A stretch of 64,000 nt of DNA. Source: Calycina herbarum. Its lineage: Eukaryota > Ascomycota > Leotiomycetes > Helotiales > Pezizellaceae. Where the stretch lies: NCBI GenBank assembly GCA_001414485.1, contig LLEY01000010.1, forward strand, positions 62,001-126,000, given 5' to 3'. Of the stretch, positions 33,609 through 45,749 are shown one piece after another. The position numbers were made by a program, and so were the translations under genes. Every line of letters begins with the position of its first letter. The first letter of the stretch is position 1. A model generated the notes under the pieces. The model did not search any database and was not told the origin of the DNA. It was given only the letters and a program-made list of their open reading frames with translations.

Positions 33609-34712
33609 CTAGTTCCCCCACAAGTCCGATGACTTGTAAGACTTGACAGGCATGACTCTACCGGTAGCTGTGTCTCTAGTGTGAACAATTGTGTTGTTTC
33701 CCGAGGGTGTCAAATGGTGTCCTGTTCCATTTCCTGCCTTCATTGCCATTTTATCAAGGTCAAAGCAGCCGGTAGACACCTCAGTCGAGCACAAGTTCCA
33801 CCAGTGCTTGGTGTCCATATCACAATAGACTTTCTCGGCCACGGAAACAAAATCAGGACCGATCGATGTCGCACTCTCGCAAAGTTCTTTTGCGCTGTGT
33901 CCTGCATACTGGCTAACAACTAGATGACCTGGACGGAGTTGCCTTCCACCTTGCTTTGGTTGACGAGTAGACATGATGGATCTTCGCTTCGATTTGTTGA
34001 TCACCAAGCTTGTGTCGATATCCGATCCATCAAGGTTGTATTTCAAAGGCGGGGAAAAGATTGGGATATTCGCATCTGGCACAATGCCCGGGTAGAACTT
34101 CATTCTGGGATCGCTCTTGCAAAGAGTATCCAGATTATCATTATATTCATCTGATTGACCTGTCTGGGATGCCGTGAAATCCGGAAAGTGAAGGCTGAAA
34201 CCTTGGTATCGTAGATCGTTGGAATGGTCCTGATCGATCCAAACACACTTTGGCTGATAATGGCCATCTCCAACGGTGAAATTGCTGGGATACCAATCGG
34301 CACCGCAAGTATAGCCCATATCTCCATACCATGCATATTGAGCTCCATTTCCAGACGCATAAACGTATGAGATACAAATTGCGTCGGATTCCTGGGCAAC
34401 AATACTGACATATTCGGGCTGTCTTGCGGACCCTTTTGGCTCGGTCTGGTCGTTACTGACAGAGTCTGACCAATCATAATTCTGATCAAGGTGTCCATTG
34501 GCGTTTCCCTTATACTGAGCAATTCTGGCGCCACCGACATCCCAGAAAGCTAGGTGTGGCACACTGCCACCTGCATTGAAGTCACCCGTGGCAGAACCAC
34601 CAATGCCGATGGAAAAACTGGTAGATGCTCCTTCCTTTTTGGCCGCAAGCTCTGCCAGTGGAACGGCAATGGTTGCAATAAGACTCCCGGCGTTGATGAG
34701 GAAATTGGCCAT
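33609..34712 (-). CDS. extracellular-type protein, unrecognised family
   Basis: A single exon of 367 residues starts at the ATG at 34,712; the longer frame begins with TTG. The N-terminus MANFLINAGSLIATIAVPLAELAA is hydrophobic and could be a signal sequence. The body is rich in Trp/Tyr/Gly/Asp with paired cysteines (MGYTCGADWY, PKCVWIDQDHSN, ELCESATSIGPDFVSVAEKVYCDM, WWNLCSTEVSTGCFDL) and sequons NFT, NKS and NGT, consistent with a secreted protein. A basic stretch near residue 245 (NKSKRRSIMSTR) could be a Kex2-like processing site. I have seen similar 'pdFVS..e..yCDM' tails in fungal hypothetical proteins but cannot name a function. Confidence 0.7.
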   Translation of the reverse strand: MANFLINAGSLIATIAVPLAELAAKKEGASTSFSIGIGGSATGDFNAGGSVPHLAFWDVGGARIAQYKGNANGHLDQNYDWSDSVSNDQTEPKGSARQPEYVSIVAQESDAICISYVYASGNGAQYAWYGDMGYTCGADWYPSNFTVGDGHYQPKCVWIDQDHSNDLRYQGFSLHFPDFTASQTGQSDEYNDNLDTLCKSDPRMKFYPGIVPDANIPIFSPPLKYNLDGSDIDTSLVINKSKRRSIMSTRQPKQGGRQLRPGHLVVSQYAGHSAKELCESATSIGPDFVSVAEKVYCDMDTKHWWNLCSTEVSTGCFDLDKMAMKAGNGTGHHLTPSGNNTIVHTRDTATGRVMPVKSYKSSDLWGN

Positions 34713-35926
34713 TTCGTGAAGTTTTCGATCCAAAGAGAATGCGATGTATGCGTTGGAAGGAAAAGAAGGGTTTGTATGAAATCAGCGATGCGGAGTTGTG
34801 TATAAGAGAGTGTTGTAAGGAAAGAGTTGAGGATAAAAGATGGTTAGTCTATTGTAAAGGAAAAGTTGGATGCAAGATGAAGATTGGAAGAGAGGGTTGT
34901 GGGATTGATGAAGATGATTGTGGTAATGAAAGGAAATGACGCAGACTTAAATAAATTGTGAATAGAAGTTTGAATCTAAGAAGTCTTCAAGTTCTCAAAG
35001 GATGAGTTCAAGATAGTACGTACAAGTCTCAGCCGCAGTTTAACTTCTTACTTGGCGTTATTCTTGGAAATTGAATTTTCATTGTTTACAGGGAAATCCT
35101 CTTCTGGGTTCATACAAAGTGGTATGATACCAAATCTGGAGGATTCTTGAACGCGACGCGAGTTTTCGAAGAGCGCTGCTGCGCTATACAAAATTCACGA
35201 ATGGAACACTTTTAGTGGACTTTTGCAAAATAAGTTTGCCGCGACTCGTTCATTCTTTGGGAATGCGACCTCGCTTATCTCAAAGTTGTATGTGAAACTA
35301 GGCGCGGACGCAGGTAAGACGAAGCGCGGTACAATTTAGGATGAAACCTGTTGGTGGCTAAATGCGCCTCAAAGCTTAATACTGCTTACCCTTAGATTGT
35401 CCATTCGCAGAACATTTTTTACAAAAAATGCATCCTTCATGCTGTTCGGTATACACTTTCCGTGTATCTTATAAGTTGGTTCATGAAGAGGTGGTTCGTG
35501 ACGGTATCTCTGATCACGTTTGTTGGAGGCTAATTCTTTTAATAAAACGGAAGTGTTTCGCATTGCTTATTCGTGATAAGCTTCCCCGCCTTCCTTCAGG
35601 ATTTGATATGGCTGAAATACAACAAAGTATACAATTTTTGTGTTGACAAGAAATAAAGGAATGTTGACTGTATTTCATCCTCTATTTTTGGTGTAAAATC
35701 TTTTCATAGAATCTTTCCTTCTTTGGGGTCGCAAAGGTAAGGAACAGTGTGTAATTTCTTGAGTATTAAAGGTTCTTGATCTGTCTACCATTCTCTCCAT
35801 CCATCACCACACTCAACATCTTTCACTACTCTCATCTCGTTCTTCCTATCTTTCTATTATCAACACTTTCATTCAACTCAAACACTTCTCACTGTTACAT
35901 CTGCTCACTTGTTTCTTTAAACAACC
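34713..35926. other. divergent intergenic region
   Basis: It should contain the promoters of the genes on both sides. The last ~130 bp before 35,927 are CT-rich with cactcaac/tctcatctc runs, a common feature of fungal core promoters and 5' leaders. No gene is supported. Confidence 0.45.
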
Positions 35927-36960
35927 ATGCGTTTCTCACTAGCAACTATTGCCCTCGTTGGGAACGCCCTGTTCTCCGTTAACGGCGCCCCCACCAGTCT
36001 AGCTCAAAGCGAGGCACAATTGGTCAGTTGCCGAAAATGTCTCTCTAGTGGCCTTTATCATTCCACAAGATGCACTGAACTAACCTGGAAATATACAGGA
36101 TATCCCAAATGGTCTGTCTGGGAGAGCCTTTGTGCCCCCTAAAATTCCTCACCCGGAGCCAGAGCCAATACCTGGACCGAAGCCGGTACCGAAGCCAGTA
36201 GACCCTGTTCCTGTCACACCGAAACCAATAGACCCAGTTACTGGAGGACCATCAACAAAGCCAGCGGAGCAGTTGGATCCGGTATGTGTAAAAATATCTG
36301 TCAAGTAAAGATGTATTTCAAAATAGCAAGCACTAATGATTGGCGGTCATCTCAAAGGCCATTCCTAAGACATACGACCCCAAACCAGTCCCCGACTTTG
36401 GAACGACACCAGGCGCATTTCCATATACGAGCGTCGAAGCTCAAATATCTGTTGACGCGAAATGGGGACAAGCGTACGAAGTCAGAAGCAGCAAAGATGG
36501 ATACGACGGTGGCAATGGGTATGTAGACAAAATCGCCGTCAACAAAGATACAGACACCGTCTCGATCTTTGAAGCCTACAACAAAAATGATCAGCCACCC
36601 CTTGGCCAGAAGCTCTTCCTCAGCGATATCATGATGAGCGTTTTTAAGCAAACAGGAAAGAACCCCACTGACCTGAAGGCGGTTCATGTCGACACGGTAA
36701 TAAACGAAGAGAGCGACGACTTATTCGAAGACATCTTCGGGGCGTTGGGAAAGAATCGACGGGAGGAATCAGTGACCTTCCAAACCTCGGCAATAGGCCC
36801 TGAGAAAGACAACTTCAACAAAATTGCTGGTTCCCCATTCGGTCTGGCAATTGATAGGGCAAATCAACAGTTTAGTACTGGGAAGACTGTTCAATCATAT
36901 ACACTTTCGCCAAACGAAGAGATCAGTTCGTACAATGACTTGGATGTCGTGTTAGGCTAG
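35927..36960 (+). CDS. secreted protein with Pro-rich linker, unrecognised
   Basis: Exons 35927-36022, 36099-36281 and 36358-36960 (introns 76 bp each) join to 293 residues. A signal peptide (MRFSLATIALVGNALFSVNG, cleavage before APTS) is followed by a linker built of short P-x-P-x units (EPEPIPGPKPVPKPVDPVPV) encoded mainly by exon 2. Exon 3 encodes a ~200-residue globular domain with DAKWGQAYEVRSS, FEAYNKNDQPPLGQKLFLSD and AIDRANQQFSTGK. No cysteines are apparent in the domain. It looks like an extracellular or cell-wall-associated protein. I do not recognise the domain. The linker may tether the domain to the wall or to another protein. Confidence 0.75.
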
Positions 36961-37263
36961 AATGTGGATATTCGGTTGTTGATGACTTGAGAAGGTGTGT
37001 CTAGCGATGAAATTGGTTAGAACTTGTGCTGTTTTTCGGAGGGGATATGGTTTCTTGCTTTCATTGGAGTTTTGTATATCTATTTAGATCTTGAATAGAA
37101 GTACTGCGTTATTTTAAGCTTCGCGGAGATTTGCACGCCCCAGGGGCTTACAGGGCTATTTTTGCCGGGCGCATCGTCCCGACCACCTACATATAAGTTC
37201 CGTGCCATGCCCTCCAAACCCAATTCCAATCCAACTCTACATCAACAGCAAACCTTTACGAAA

Positions 37264-38733
37264 ATGATGCTCCAAGATCTTCCTGACGAGCTCTTTCAAG
37301 AGATCTTGGTTCAGGCAATCATCGCCCGCGGAGTTAAGAGAAGCCTAAGACTGAGGCTTGTGTGCCGTAAGTTAACTTCATTCCTACTCAAACTATACGT
37401 CCTGCGATTAATCGTTACGCCTAGAGCTATTCTCGAACAGAATTCAGCCTGCCCTATTTGAATCGCGACTCTTAGACGACTTTTACGTGCCGGCCATGGT
37501 GTCGGACTGGTATATCCAGAAAGACTATGGCGCTAGCGCCTTCTGGCACTCCTACCTCGTGTACAGAGTTCAAAATGAGACGAGCACTGGCCAGCGTCAT
37601 TTTCTCGACATCCGCCGAGTCTCGGAGGAGATATGTGAAGAAGGCACCGCCCAGCTTGACCTCACGACTACTATAGAGGCGCTCTGTTGGCCCGCCTTGC
37701 AAGACGCAATGTGGCATTCTTATCCCAGAGGAGCAACAACCAAGAAGCCGTCAAGTCCCGGACTGGACCTCTTATGTGCTGCAGCATATTTAAATGTGAT
37801 CCCTCTCGCTAAACGATTACTCCAAGAAGGTCATCGACCTACGAGCGTGAGCCATATTTTCTCCTTCTCGCCCATGGGTCTTGCTGCTTGGGCGGGGAAC
37901 GCTGAGATGATGCAATTATTCCAAGAGAACTTGCCCGAGTATGATGAGAATGGGATGCGGGATTCGCTTATAGGAGTTGCTATTCGTGGAGATATAATGC
38001 TGGCACGTCTTGCTATATATCCTCCCTCACGCGCAACGCCAGATAGCACGGATGTTGCAGGCCAACAGTTTGGAAAGCTTGATCGGGGGTTTGTTGGCAT
38101 GGGAATGAGCCACGCTCAGCGGTCCACGAGGAATGTCGAATTATACCAATACTTCGAAGGTTTCTTCGCAAAGCCCGACGATTTAAAATTCACTTTGGTG
38201 AAGAATGCTCACATAGGCAATCTCGAAATGGTGCGATATCTCCTTGATGCAGGCGCAGATATTCGGGGTACGATGGGGCGTTTTGGGAATCCTCTATGCG
38301 TAAGTGATCCTTCATATTCCGCAGATTTTCGCCTCTTCTCACAGCCGAAAACTAATTACAAAATTTTGGTTTATAGTGTGCGGCCCGTGGGTGCCATGAA
38401 GATATTGTCGACCTCTTGCTTGAGAGAGGAGCCGACCCAAACTACTGCGGTGATAGGGAAAGAGTACAAGGTCGGAACCCGATTTGGACCGCAGCGCAAG
38501 CAGGTAGTTTGGCTATTGTTCGTAAGCTCATCGATCATGGTGGCCATTTGAGCCTTCCAAAGTATGGCGAATTAATTTTGAAAGCGGCAGTGCTCACCGA
38601 AAATACGGCTATGGTGGAGTTGTTGCTGGATCTAGGTGTGGGTCGAGGAAAGAATGAAGAGGTGGCAAGGTCTCGAGGTCTTGACTCGATGGCAGAGATG
38701 CTGCAGGTGAGGACGTATAGCGTGAAAGAGTAA
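37264..38733 (+). CDS. F-box-like plus ankyrin-repeat protein
   Basis: Exons 37264-37366, 37425-38299 and 38377-38733 (introns 58 and 77 bp) join to 444 residues. Residues 1-35 form an F-box-like start (MLQDLPDELFQEILVQAI...RLRLVC). Ankyrin-type helices then occur in two groups: LCAAAYLNVIPLAKRLLQEG and SPMGLAAWAGNAEMMQLFQ around 155-215; then AHIGNLEMVRYLLDAGADI, CCAARGCHEDIVDLLLERG and TAAQAGSLAIVRKLIDHGG toward the end. Such proteins usually link a target, via ankyrin repeats, to an SCF ubiquitin ligase, via the F-box. The two short introns fall inside conserved segments and restore the reading frame. An upstream in-frame ATG at 37,207 is possible. Confidence 0.8.
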
Positions 38734-38806
38734 GCATGATATAAGGAAAGCAGAGAAAGAGAGGAGGTTCTGAAGAGTTGGTTGGTTGATATAAATGAAA
38801 ATTAGT

Positions 38807-39094
38807 TTAGTCCGGGATTGATTTTCGTAATTTCATCATCGCAATGATATGCTCTCTCCAAAGGGGCAACCCCCAAAACAATTGCTGATCTTGCGAAGTT
38901 TCTTTCTTCGATTGATTCTTCCTTGTATTCAAGGACCTTTCTTCAGGGGTCTTTATGGAATCAAGCCCACCGAGTCGTTCCACAATGCTCTCAATCACCC
39001 GCAATATAAGCTCTTCTTCGTTAACCGGCGCCTCGCTGTTCGAGGTTTGGGTTTCTGCCACGGCGTTGAGAATGGCCGAGAACGTGTTCGCCAT
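38807..39094 (-). CDS. small hypothetical protein (95 residues)
   Basis: The frame starts MANTFSAILNAVAETQTSNS and contains two helical segments, NEEELILRVIESIVERLGGL and REHIIAMMKLRKSIPD, with a charged stretch between. There is no known motif. The frame extends upstream to 39,172 with a less gene-like sequence. It is tail to tail with the F-box/ankyrin gene. Codon use is ordinary, so a real small gene is possible but unproven. Confidence 0.4.
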   Translation of the reverse strand: MANTFSAILNAVAETQTSNSEAPVNEEELILRVIESIVERLGGLDSIKTPEERSLNTRKNQSKKETSQDQQLFWGLPLWREHIIAMMKLRKSIPD

Positions 39095-39497
39095 TCGTGT
39101 TTGTGTTCGAAGGGTCGCAAATTTGAGACTTGATCTCAAGTTTGATTTAGTACATAGTAAGAAAGTTGTCATAGCAGTTGAAGTTCAGCAACAAGGCTAT
39201 GCTGGTCCCATATGCACTGGCCATAAATCAATCGCATATCCCAAGAACCAGTCCAAGAGCCAGTCGGTATTATCCGTCCACTGCTTGCCCAAAGGAGCAA
39301 GAGAACATGTACATAAATTGAATTAGAGAATCTGGAAGAAGGAAAATAAACGACCACCCAACTCTCTACCGAAATTGCTTTACTCGAAAAGAGGATCTTG
39401 CAAGGGTTTCCGAAAATAATCGAGAGGTTAATTGAAACAGTTTCGTATAATATGTAATTCAAAGACTCTTCCACCCAAACTAGAATAGTTTCTCGAC

Positions 39498-40584
39498 TCA
39501 TTTATACTCTGCGGCAACCCCCCTGACAACATCTTTAATATCCAACTTCTCCAACCCAAGCAACCCGGCAGAATTATTCTTATCGGGAAGTGCTTTCCCA
39601 GCCCCATCAGCGAGTAGATGCTTTTGTAAATGTCCAACATAAGCATCTAAATTCGTCAGGTCAATTTCCTCATCCTCATTCTTTACCAAATCGGCGCCCT
39701 TGACATGCGTGACTTTGAATTTGCCCAAGGAATCTTCGAGTATTTGAAGAAGTTCATTTTGACAGGGGTTGAAGGATGCTATTTCGAGATATTGATTTGC
39801 CGTTTCTTTTGGCTTTGAAAGGACTCCTGCGACGGCTTGACCGATTTGAGTCATGGTTGATGCTGAATAGCGTTCGTTTCCGGAGTCCACTATCAATGCG
39901 GTCTTTTCTTGGAGGTTGAATCCTAGGAAGGCTCTTTGGAGGGACTAGATCTTTGGTCAGCGATTCCTTCCAGTGAATCGTTCTCGTCAAGGGTTTCAAA
40001 GAACGCATGAACTCAAATTATCTTCATAAACATGAAAACCAGCAACGCAAAGACTGGAGACGAAAAAAAGACACACCCATTCAAAGAATGATCCAGTAGC
40101 CAATCCGGTCCACGAGAACCACTCATATTTTCCCGCAAGTTCGATTAAATAATCAATAACATCGACCTTTTCTTTAAGCATCACCGCGAGTTTCGAAACC
40201 CCAAATTCTCGCGTGTTCATCCCATACTCAGAGGGGATGAATCTCTGAACATGGGCGGAGATACTGGCGTCAATGATTGCTCTTTGGGCACCAGCGGCGG
40301 TATGAGTGAGTGCGGAAACCACTGCATCTTCGCCTGTCAATGCGTCGACGAGTTCCTTGGTTGAGGAGAGATCGAAACGACGAACAGTCACGTTGGCGGG
40401 AAATTCGGCTGTGGATTCTGGTCTGGCTACGACGCTTACTTGGAAACCAGATGCTACGAGAGCGGCGACGATTGGTGTTCCTGCACTACCAGATCCCTGA
40501 GATTGTGTTAGTCTTGTAGTAGGTACGTGGGGTAATTGAGGCTGAAGTTACACCAAAAACTGTGACCTTCTTGATGATTGACAT
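39498..40584 (-). CDS. NmrA-like / isoflavone-reductase-type NAD(P)-binding protein
   Basis: Exons 40584-40552, 40496-40077 and 39944-39498 join to 299 residues. The first intron splits the nucleotide-binding loop: exon 1 gives MSIIKKVTVFG and exon 2 continues GSGSAGTPIVAALVASG, forming the Rossmann motif GxxGxxG-like (GGSGSAG). RRFDLSSTKELVDALTGEDAV marks the second strand and HVQRFIPSEYGMN the family core. TGLATGSFFEW at the exon 2/3 border continues into LQRAFLGFNLQEKTALIVD. It is of the atypical short-chain reductase type and may act as a metabolite reductase or redox sensor. The conserved Lys expected before the core is present in FGVSKLAVMLKEK. Confidence 0.85.
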
Positions 40585-41286
40585 CGTGATGCTTTTGGTT
40601 TGTTAGAGAAATTGACGAAATTGAGCTGCCACAAGCAAAGAATGAAGAATAAAGAAATCGAGAATCAACTATCATTTCCTCCATTCTTTATATCCAGGTC
40701 GTCGTTACCAATCGACATTTCATCCCTTCACGAACACTACCCCATGGGGAAATGCTTTGAAATCTCGAGCGGGGAAGGCTTTTTTGATATTCCGGTGGGA
40801 TGATGCTATTGTTCCGCAAATTTCTATTGACCGCGAATTATATACAACCTACCGTTCCGCGGTGACAAGAAACGGGCTTTCGGGTCGTAAAACCTCCTCT
40901 CCGTCCCCGGCGGACTAAGAACACTTTCATGTAAAGAATTAATTAAGGTAGTAAGACTAGCATTGATCAGGTCCTCGTTTGTTTTACAATCAAGTGATAT
41001 ACTTCCTGCCGTTACGCGGTGAGGACAAAGTGCTAAATAGTTTGACCGTGCAAGGCGGTGGGTTTTTGGTTGCTTAGAAATTATGTCGAAACTTCACGAC
41101 AAAATAGAGGAGGTGTTTTGGAAAGTGCGGTACAGGGAGCTGATCCTTCATAATCTTTCAGTGTCGCAAATCAGCTTTGAAAAGAGTAGTAAAAACAGTG
41201 GAAAAGTAAAAGGACTGGAATTCAGGACGAATTTGGGTGCTCGGTGAGTAGGGGGTTATGCACCGCCACACTAGGCGTCCATACTC
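40585..41286. other. intergenic
   Basis: No gene or repeat is recognised. It holds the upstream side of the NmrA-like gene and whatever remains of the promoter of the broken HET gene. Confidence 0.4.
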
Positions 41287-43195
41287 AGCCACAACAGAAA
41301 ACATGGTGAGAAAACATCACTTTGGTTTTTCTTCTACCATAATCTCACATTTCTTTTCATAGGGAAGGTTTATATCAAAACGGTCCCAAAGATAAGTCTC
41401 GAAAAACTACCAATCTACCACTATTCAGAACTGACGATTATCAAATCCTCCAAAGTGGTTCGCTCATTTATTCTCGCACCGGCTCCCACCTCAAACGGCG
41501 ATGAAATCATTCAAGGGAAACTTGTCACAGCAGACCTTAGAGACCTTCGATACGAGGCGTTATCTTATGAGTGGGGTCAATCAAAAATCACCAAGAATGT
41601 CGTGATAAATGTAAATGGAAGTCAAACTCGGCTGGGGATTCGAGAAAATAGAATTCGTTCTTTCTTTTGCCGTAAGTGAAATATAGCTTGCCAAAGATGG
41701 ATCGATGCGAACTGTATTCACCAAGATCATGCGATGAAGCGAAATCACCAAGACTCGCTGAGGGAGCCATTTACAGCATGGCATTCATGGTCTTGGTCTG
41801 GCTGGGCAACGGACTTGGTGTAAAGTCTGCGGAAGCAGAAGTGAAGGCGATCAGTAACCAAGAATCTTGGAGCCTTTCTTTCCCGTTCATTAAAGAATCT
41901 GATATTGGTAAATTACCAAATTTCGATACCGACAAGGTGCTAAAGTTTTGGGAACCACTGCCTACCTTTGTAGGTCTCAGCTACTGGCAAAGGATGTGGA
42001 TTGTGCCAGAGATTTTTCTCGCGAGGAAACTCACAATATTTTGCAGATTTCATTCGGCAAAATGGGAACGGTTCGAAGAATTATGCCAATATCTCTCAAC
42101 AAATTTAGAGATGCAAGCCTGAGTAAAAGGGTTGGTGATGCTCTCAACGTGGCGAGACCTTTCTTTTCCCAAATGCACGACGAGACTACCAACGTGGTCG
42201 GTATCGAATTGGCTACTCCACAGCAAGGCTCGCCCTCGAATACCTCATCCGATATATGTCTCATCATGATTCTCAACAGTCATTTGTATTACAACAAGAG
42301 CTAGAAGATTTCAAAGCCGCCTTATCTGCCCAAGCGAACCACACTATTGGCAAATATTTATTGCTTAAGGAAAGCATGAAAGAATATCATCCGTAGGGCC
42401 CCAACTGAGATGGATCAATCATAACGCTGTAATAGCAACATGAATTTCAACCGTCATTTGTCCCTCCAAAAACCCCGAATCATACAACGAAGCAATGAGG
42501 ATTGTCCGGGGAATTTGTAGGATCCCGCGCAAGCATAGGAACAAGGACAGGACCAAGAGTTGCAACAGAGCCCCAGTTCCTATTTTTCGCGTTTATTCAG
42601 AGAGGGACTTGTATCAAATGCGGAAGGATACTTTTCCAGATGTCATCCTTATTGATATGGAAACGAGGGAGGAATTAGAAGATGAAAAATTTGCGAATTC
42701 CGTCATGTAGCTCTGACAGTGAAGCTTGGAAAGAGATCGAGCCAGAGAAGGCAGTAACCGGGCCGGGAATGCCACCAGATTCTGAAGATAACGATATGAC
42801 AACCTCGAATAAGCCAAGGCATATCCGTGCGAGGCGGAAGAATAAACGATAGATGAGAGATGGAGTACCTTTCGGACTCAAGTGTATATTCAACGACAGA
42901 TTCTGACTCCGACGCTGAAAGATTAGAAAAGCTCATCGAGCAGGACTCTAGGCAGATAATCATAGATCAGTCTGTTTTATTGAAAGATGACAGGTATCAC
43001 CACAGCGAAAAGGATAAGTATTCACCATCCAACACTTGTATTTTCGCAACAACTCCTGGAGAAATTGGGGTTGCGGCTACTGGGGTCCAGGTGGGTGATT
43101 GGGTTTGTAGATTCCAGTGCGGACGAGGCAAGTTTCTGCTTCGTAAAATGTGTGGTTCGATGTAGAGAAGAATTTCAGTACGAGGTTAATACTTG
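41287..43195 (+). pseudogene. broken HET-domain gene
   Basis: Pieces of a heterokaryon-incompatibility (HET) domain protein appear in order but in different frames. The core start YEALSYEWGQ is near 41,555-41,585. RWIDANCIHQDHAMKRNHQ is near 41,696-41,755. A shift of frame then leads into GAIYSMAFMVLVWLG (41,765-41,810). LSYWQRMWIVPEIFLARK is near 41,975-42,035, LEYLIRYMSHHD near 42,235, and a C-terminal GVAATGVQVGDWVCRF near 43,065-43,125. At least three frame changes and stops separate them, and no intron pair repairs them all. In life such proteins trigger self/non-self cell death after hyphal fusion. The opening exon may be ATG at 41,301 with an immediate intron. Confidence 0.75.
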
Positions 43196-43669
43196 AAGAG
43201 TGTTATCTATACTGTCAGGGGTGGGAAGTTGTCAAGATGTTTCCCCGGGGCTACAACGCTCACCTCAACGTCAATGGAGTGATGATGATGTTTGGTCGAA
43301 AACATATCTCGGGGGGTATCCTCTAACACCAATCAATGACAGGAATGTAACGAAATAATAGAATACCTTTGGAAAGTAGCGAGTTGAAGAGTTCCACCTG
43401 GTTGGCCGAATAACAAAACGACGAGAGCCTAACACGAATGGCGAGCACTGCATCGTTTCCACCCTATAAGTGATGGATTTATACGCTACCGCATTTTCTT
43501 ATGACGCTTATTATTCGTGTGAATGCACTGAAGGTAACAGCACAGATGCAAAGCAAGGGAACCGGCATGCTTCTTGATAAACCCTGCATCGCATTGAGCT
43601 GTCATAAACAAGTCGGGCGAGAATATTTAAGTGCAATCTACAAGAACAAGTCAATTATTACATGTCTAT
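43196..43669. other. intergenic, nothing recognised
   Basis: The right end is the 3' side of the minus-strand MFS remnant. No gene or repeat signal is seen. Confidence 0.4.
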
Positions 43670-45252
43670 CTAATTACTTGTATCATCAGTCAGTTTATGA
43701 ACCGGCTCAACAGTCGTTTCCAGCTCCTCTTGAACCTCATGAGAATCCTCCAGCTCCGAAAGCACAATCCAAGTTGGGACAACACAGAGCACTGTCATTG
43801 CAAAATTAACACCAATACTCGCAAATCCATTCACATTAGGCGCAGTTTGCATACTATCCAGTCTCAGTCAGCACAATTTCCAAAATCTTCACATATGATC
43901 AGAAACTTACGCCCAAGCAACGGTTTGACCCCGTGCCTCAAATCCACGCAAGATACCTGTAACATACGATAAAGACAAAATATCGGTCTGTTGCAAAAAA
44001 TGCTTTGTATTGTGTCTCTCAAACTCTTTAAGAGAGTAAGAGAAGTAGGGGATTATATACACGTTAGAATGTTTCGAGAGCATTCTATCTCACGTAATTA
44101 GCCTCGATTCCAGAACCTTCTCCTAGGTGTTGATTATAATTCCAACACGGTCGAATAAGCCAGTATAAAAATTGTTGGAAAGCCTGACCTCCAAATGACC
44201 AAAAAAAGACCAGGGCGTACGATTTCCCGAAGCCACCGGTAAACCAATCAAACACTGGCGTTTCTGGTGTATCGCTAAACTGCTTCAGAAGAATCGAAGC
44301 CCATATCCAAGTGCCGATAACTATAGTAATGATACAAGAAAATGCGATTTTTGCACGGGTCTTGATGTTAATAGATTGTCGATCCAACAAGCCAGCAATC
44401 AGGAAAGAACTGAAAATACCGGAGAAATTGGTAAAAAAAGGAGGAGAAAGCTCGGAATCTGACGGTGAAGTGTTGGGTTAGGAATGTGCTGTTGTAGCCG
44501 TTGTAGAAGTAGCTGATGAAGAATGCTGGGAGTAGGAGCATGATTCGGCGCGAGCTAAGCTGTTTCCATACACCACTGAATTCTGCGGCCCAGGTTGGTT
44601 GCTTGTGGATGATGACTCTGGTGCCGTCTTTTCTCCATACCTTGGATGGTGGGGATAGCAACAGCGCAATGGGAAGTCCGAAATACATGATCACGATGAA
44701 GACGTTATATGTTACGCTGCCCACTGATCCCGCCGTTGAACGACCCGCATTCAAGCCCAGATTAATGGCACCCCCTACAATTAGTCCCGAAGCTTTCGCT
44801 GTCTGCCAAATTGCTAGGTAGAAAGCTCGCTCAGCTGGCTGGGGATAACCGACGATGATGGTAGCTTCGGCTGCCCAAAAGAAACCGGCTAAAATGCCGC
44901 ATATAGCACTACCAAACAACATGAACCAGGTGGTTAGGTGGGTGTTATTCGTATATAAGCCAGCACCGTAGAGCGGGTAACCCATTGCACCAAGAGCCAA
45001 GCCATATTGCAATCCAATGCGGTCCTGGTCTTTTTACAAAACTTCACTTACAGGTTCAGCAGCCCCTCCAGCACCAAGTCCTCCCAACGCATCCCACATT
45101 CCCGGAGCCGTGAAAGAAATACCACTCGCTACCGCGATCTGGAAAGGTACCGATCAATACCATACCCTCTTCGTCTGTCCTTTTTGCGTATGTTGAAGCC
45201 CAGCATCTTCCGATCCAGCGCCCGGTTCATTGACATCAAATTGTTGGAACAT
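43670..45252 (-). pseudogene. broken UNC93-like MFS transporter gene
   Basis: The minus-strand pieces follow the UNC93/DUF895-like MFS order. The start is at 45,252 (MFQQFDVNEPGAG). VASGISFTAPGMWDALGGLG comes after an in-frame TGA (45,154-45,156). Then comes a direct jump to LQYGLALGAMGYPLYGAGLY, with ~25 residues missing between. FWAAEATIIVGYPQPAERAF is the family signature. FISYFYNGYNSTFLTQHF follows, and a 7-T tract (44,433-44,439) shifts the frame. After it, SGIFSSFLIAGLLDRQSIN resumes, and GILRGFEARGQTVAWA with MQTAPNVNGFASIGVNFA end the gene, stop at 43,670. Three lesions, one of them in a homopolymer, support loss of function. The ancestral substrate is unknown. Confidence 0.75.
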
Positions 45253-45749
45253 TTGGTTCAAGATTTAGCATGAATCGCCAATCGAAAAAGGTGGCTTGAA
45301 GAAATGTTCAAAAAGCATGAATGAGAGAAGATAGAATTTCCTTTCTATCCTGTGTTGGGTGATGCAACTTGAACAACAAAAACAACATAAAGCCCAGACT
45401 ACTGAGAAAACAGGTACCCGGAATTATTGAACAGGATCGTGTAAAACAGAGTGGAAGTAAGGATCGCCTTGCAAGGTGCGACTTGGAAATGCGACCCAGG
45501 TTACTTCATGCACAAATACAAGGTTCCTGCCAACTGTTGTTTTGTATGACTCTAGTATTTAGACGAGACCCCTTTTCAAGAATTTGCGACGACCTTTACA
45601 GCTTCCTCTGAATGATATGGGTTGTCAAAAAGGAACCAGTTTCGCAGTTTACAGATACGGATAAAGACAAAGTTGGACAAATTTGTAAATTCACCCTGCA
45701 AACAGCAGTTTGATTGAAATTCAAATATCCTTTGCATTCTATTAAACTT

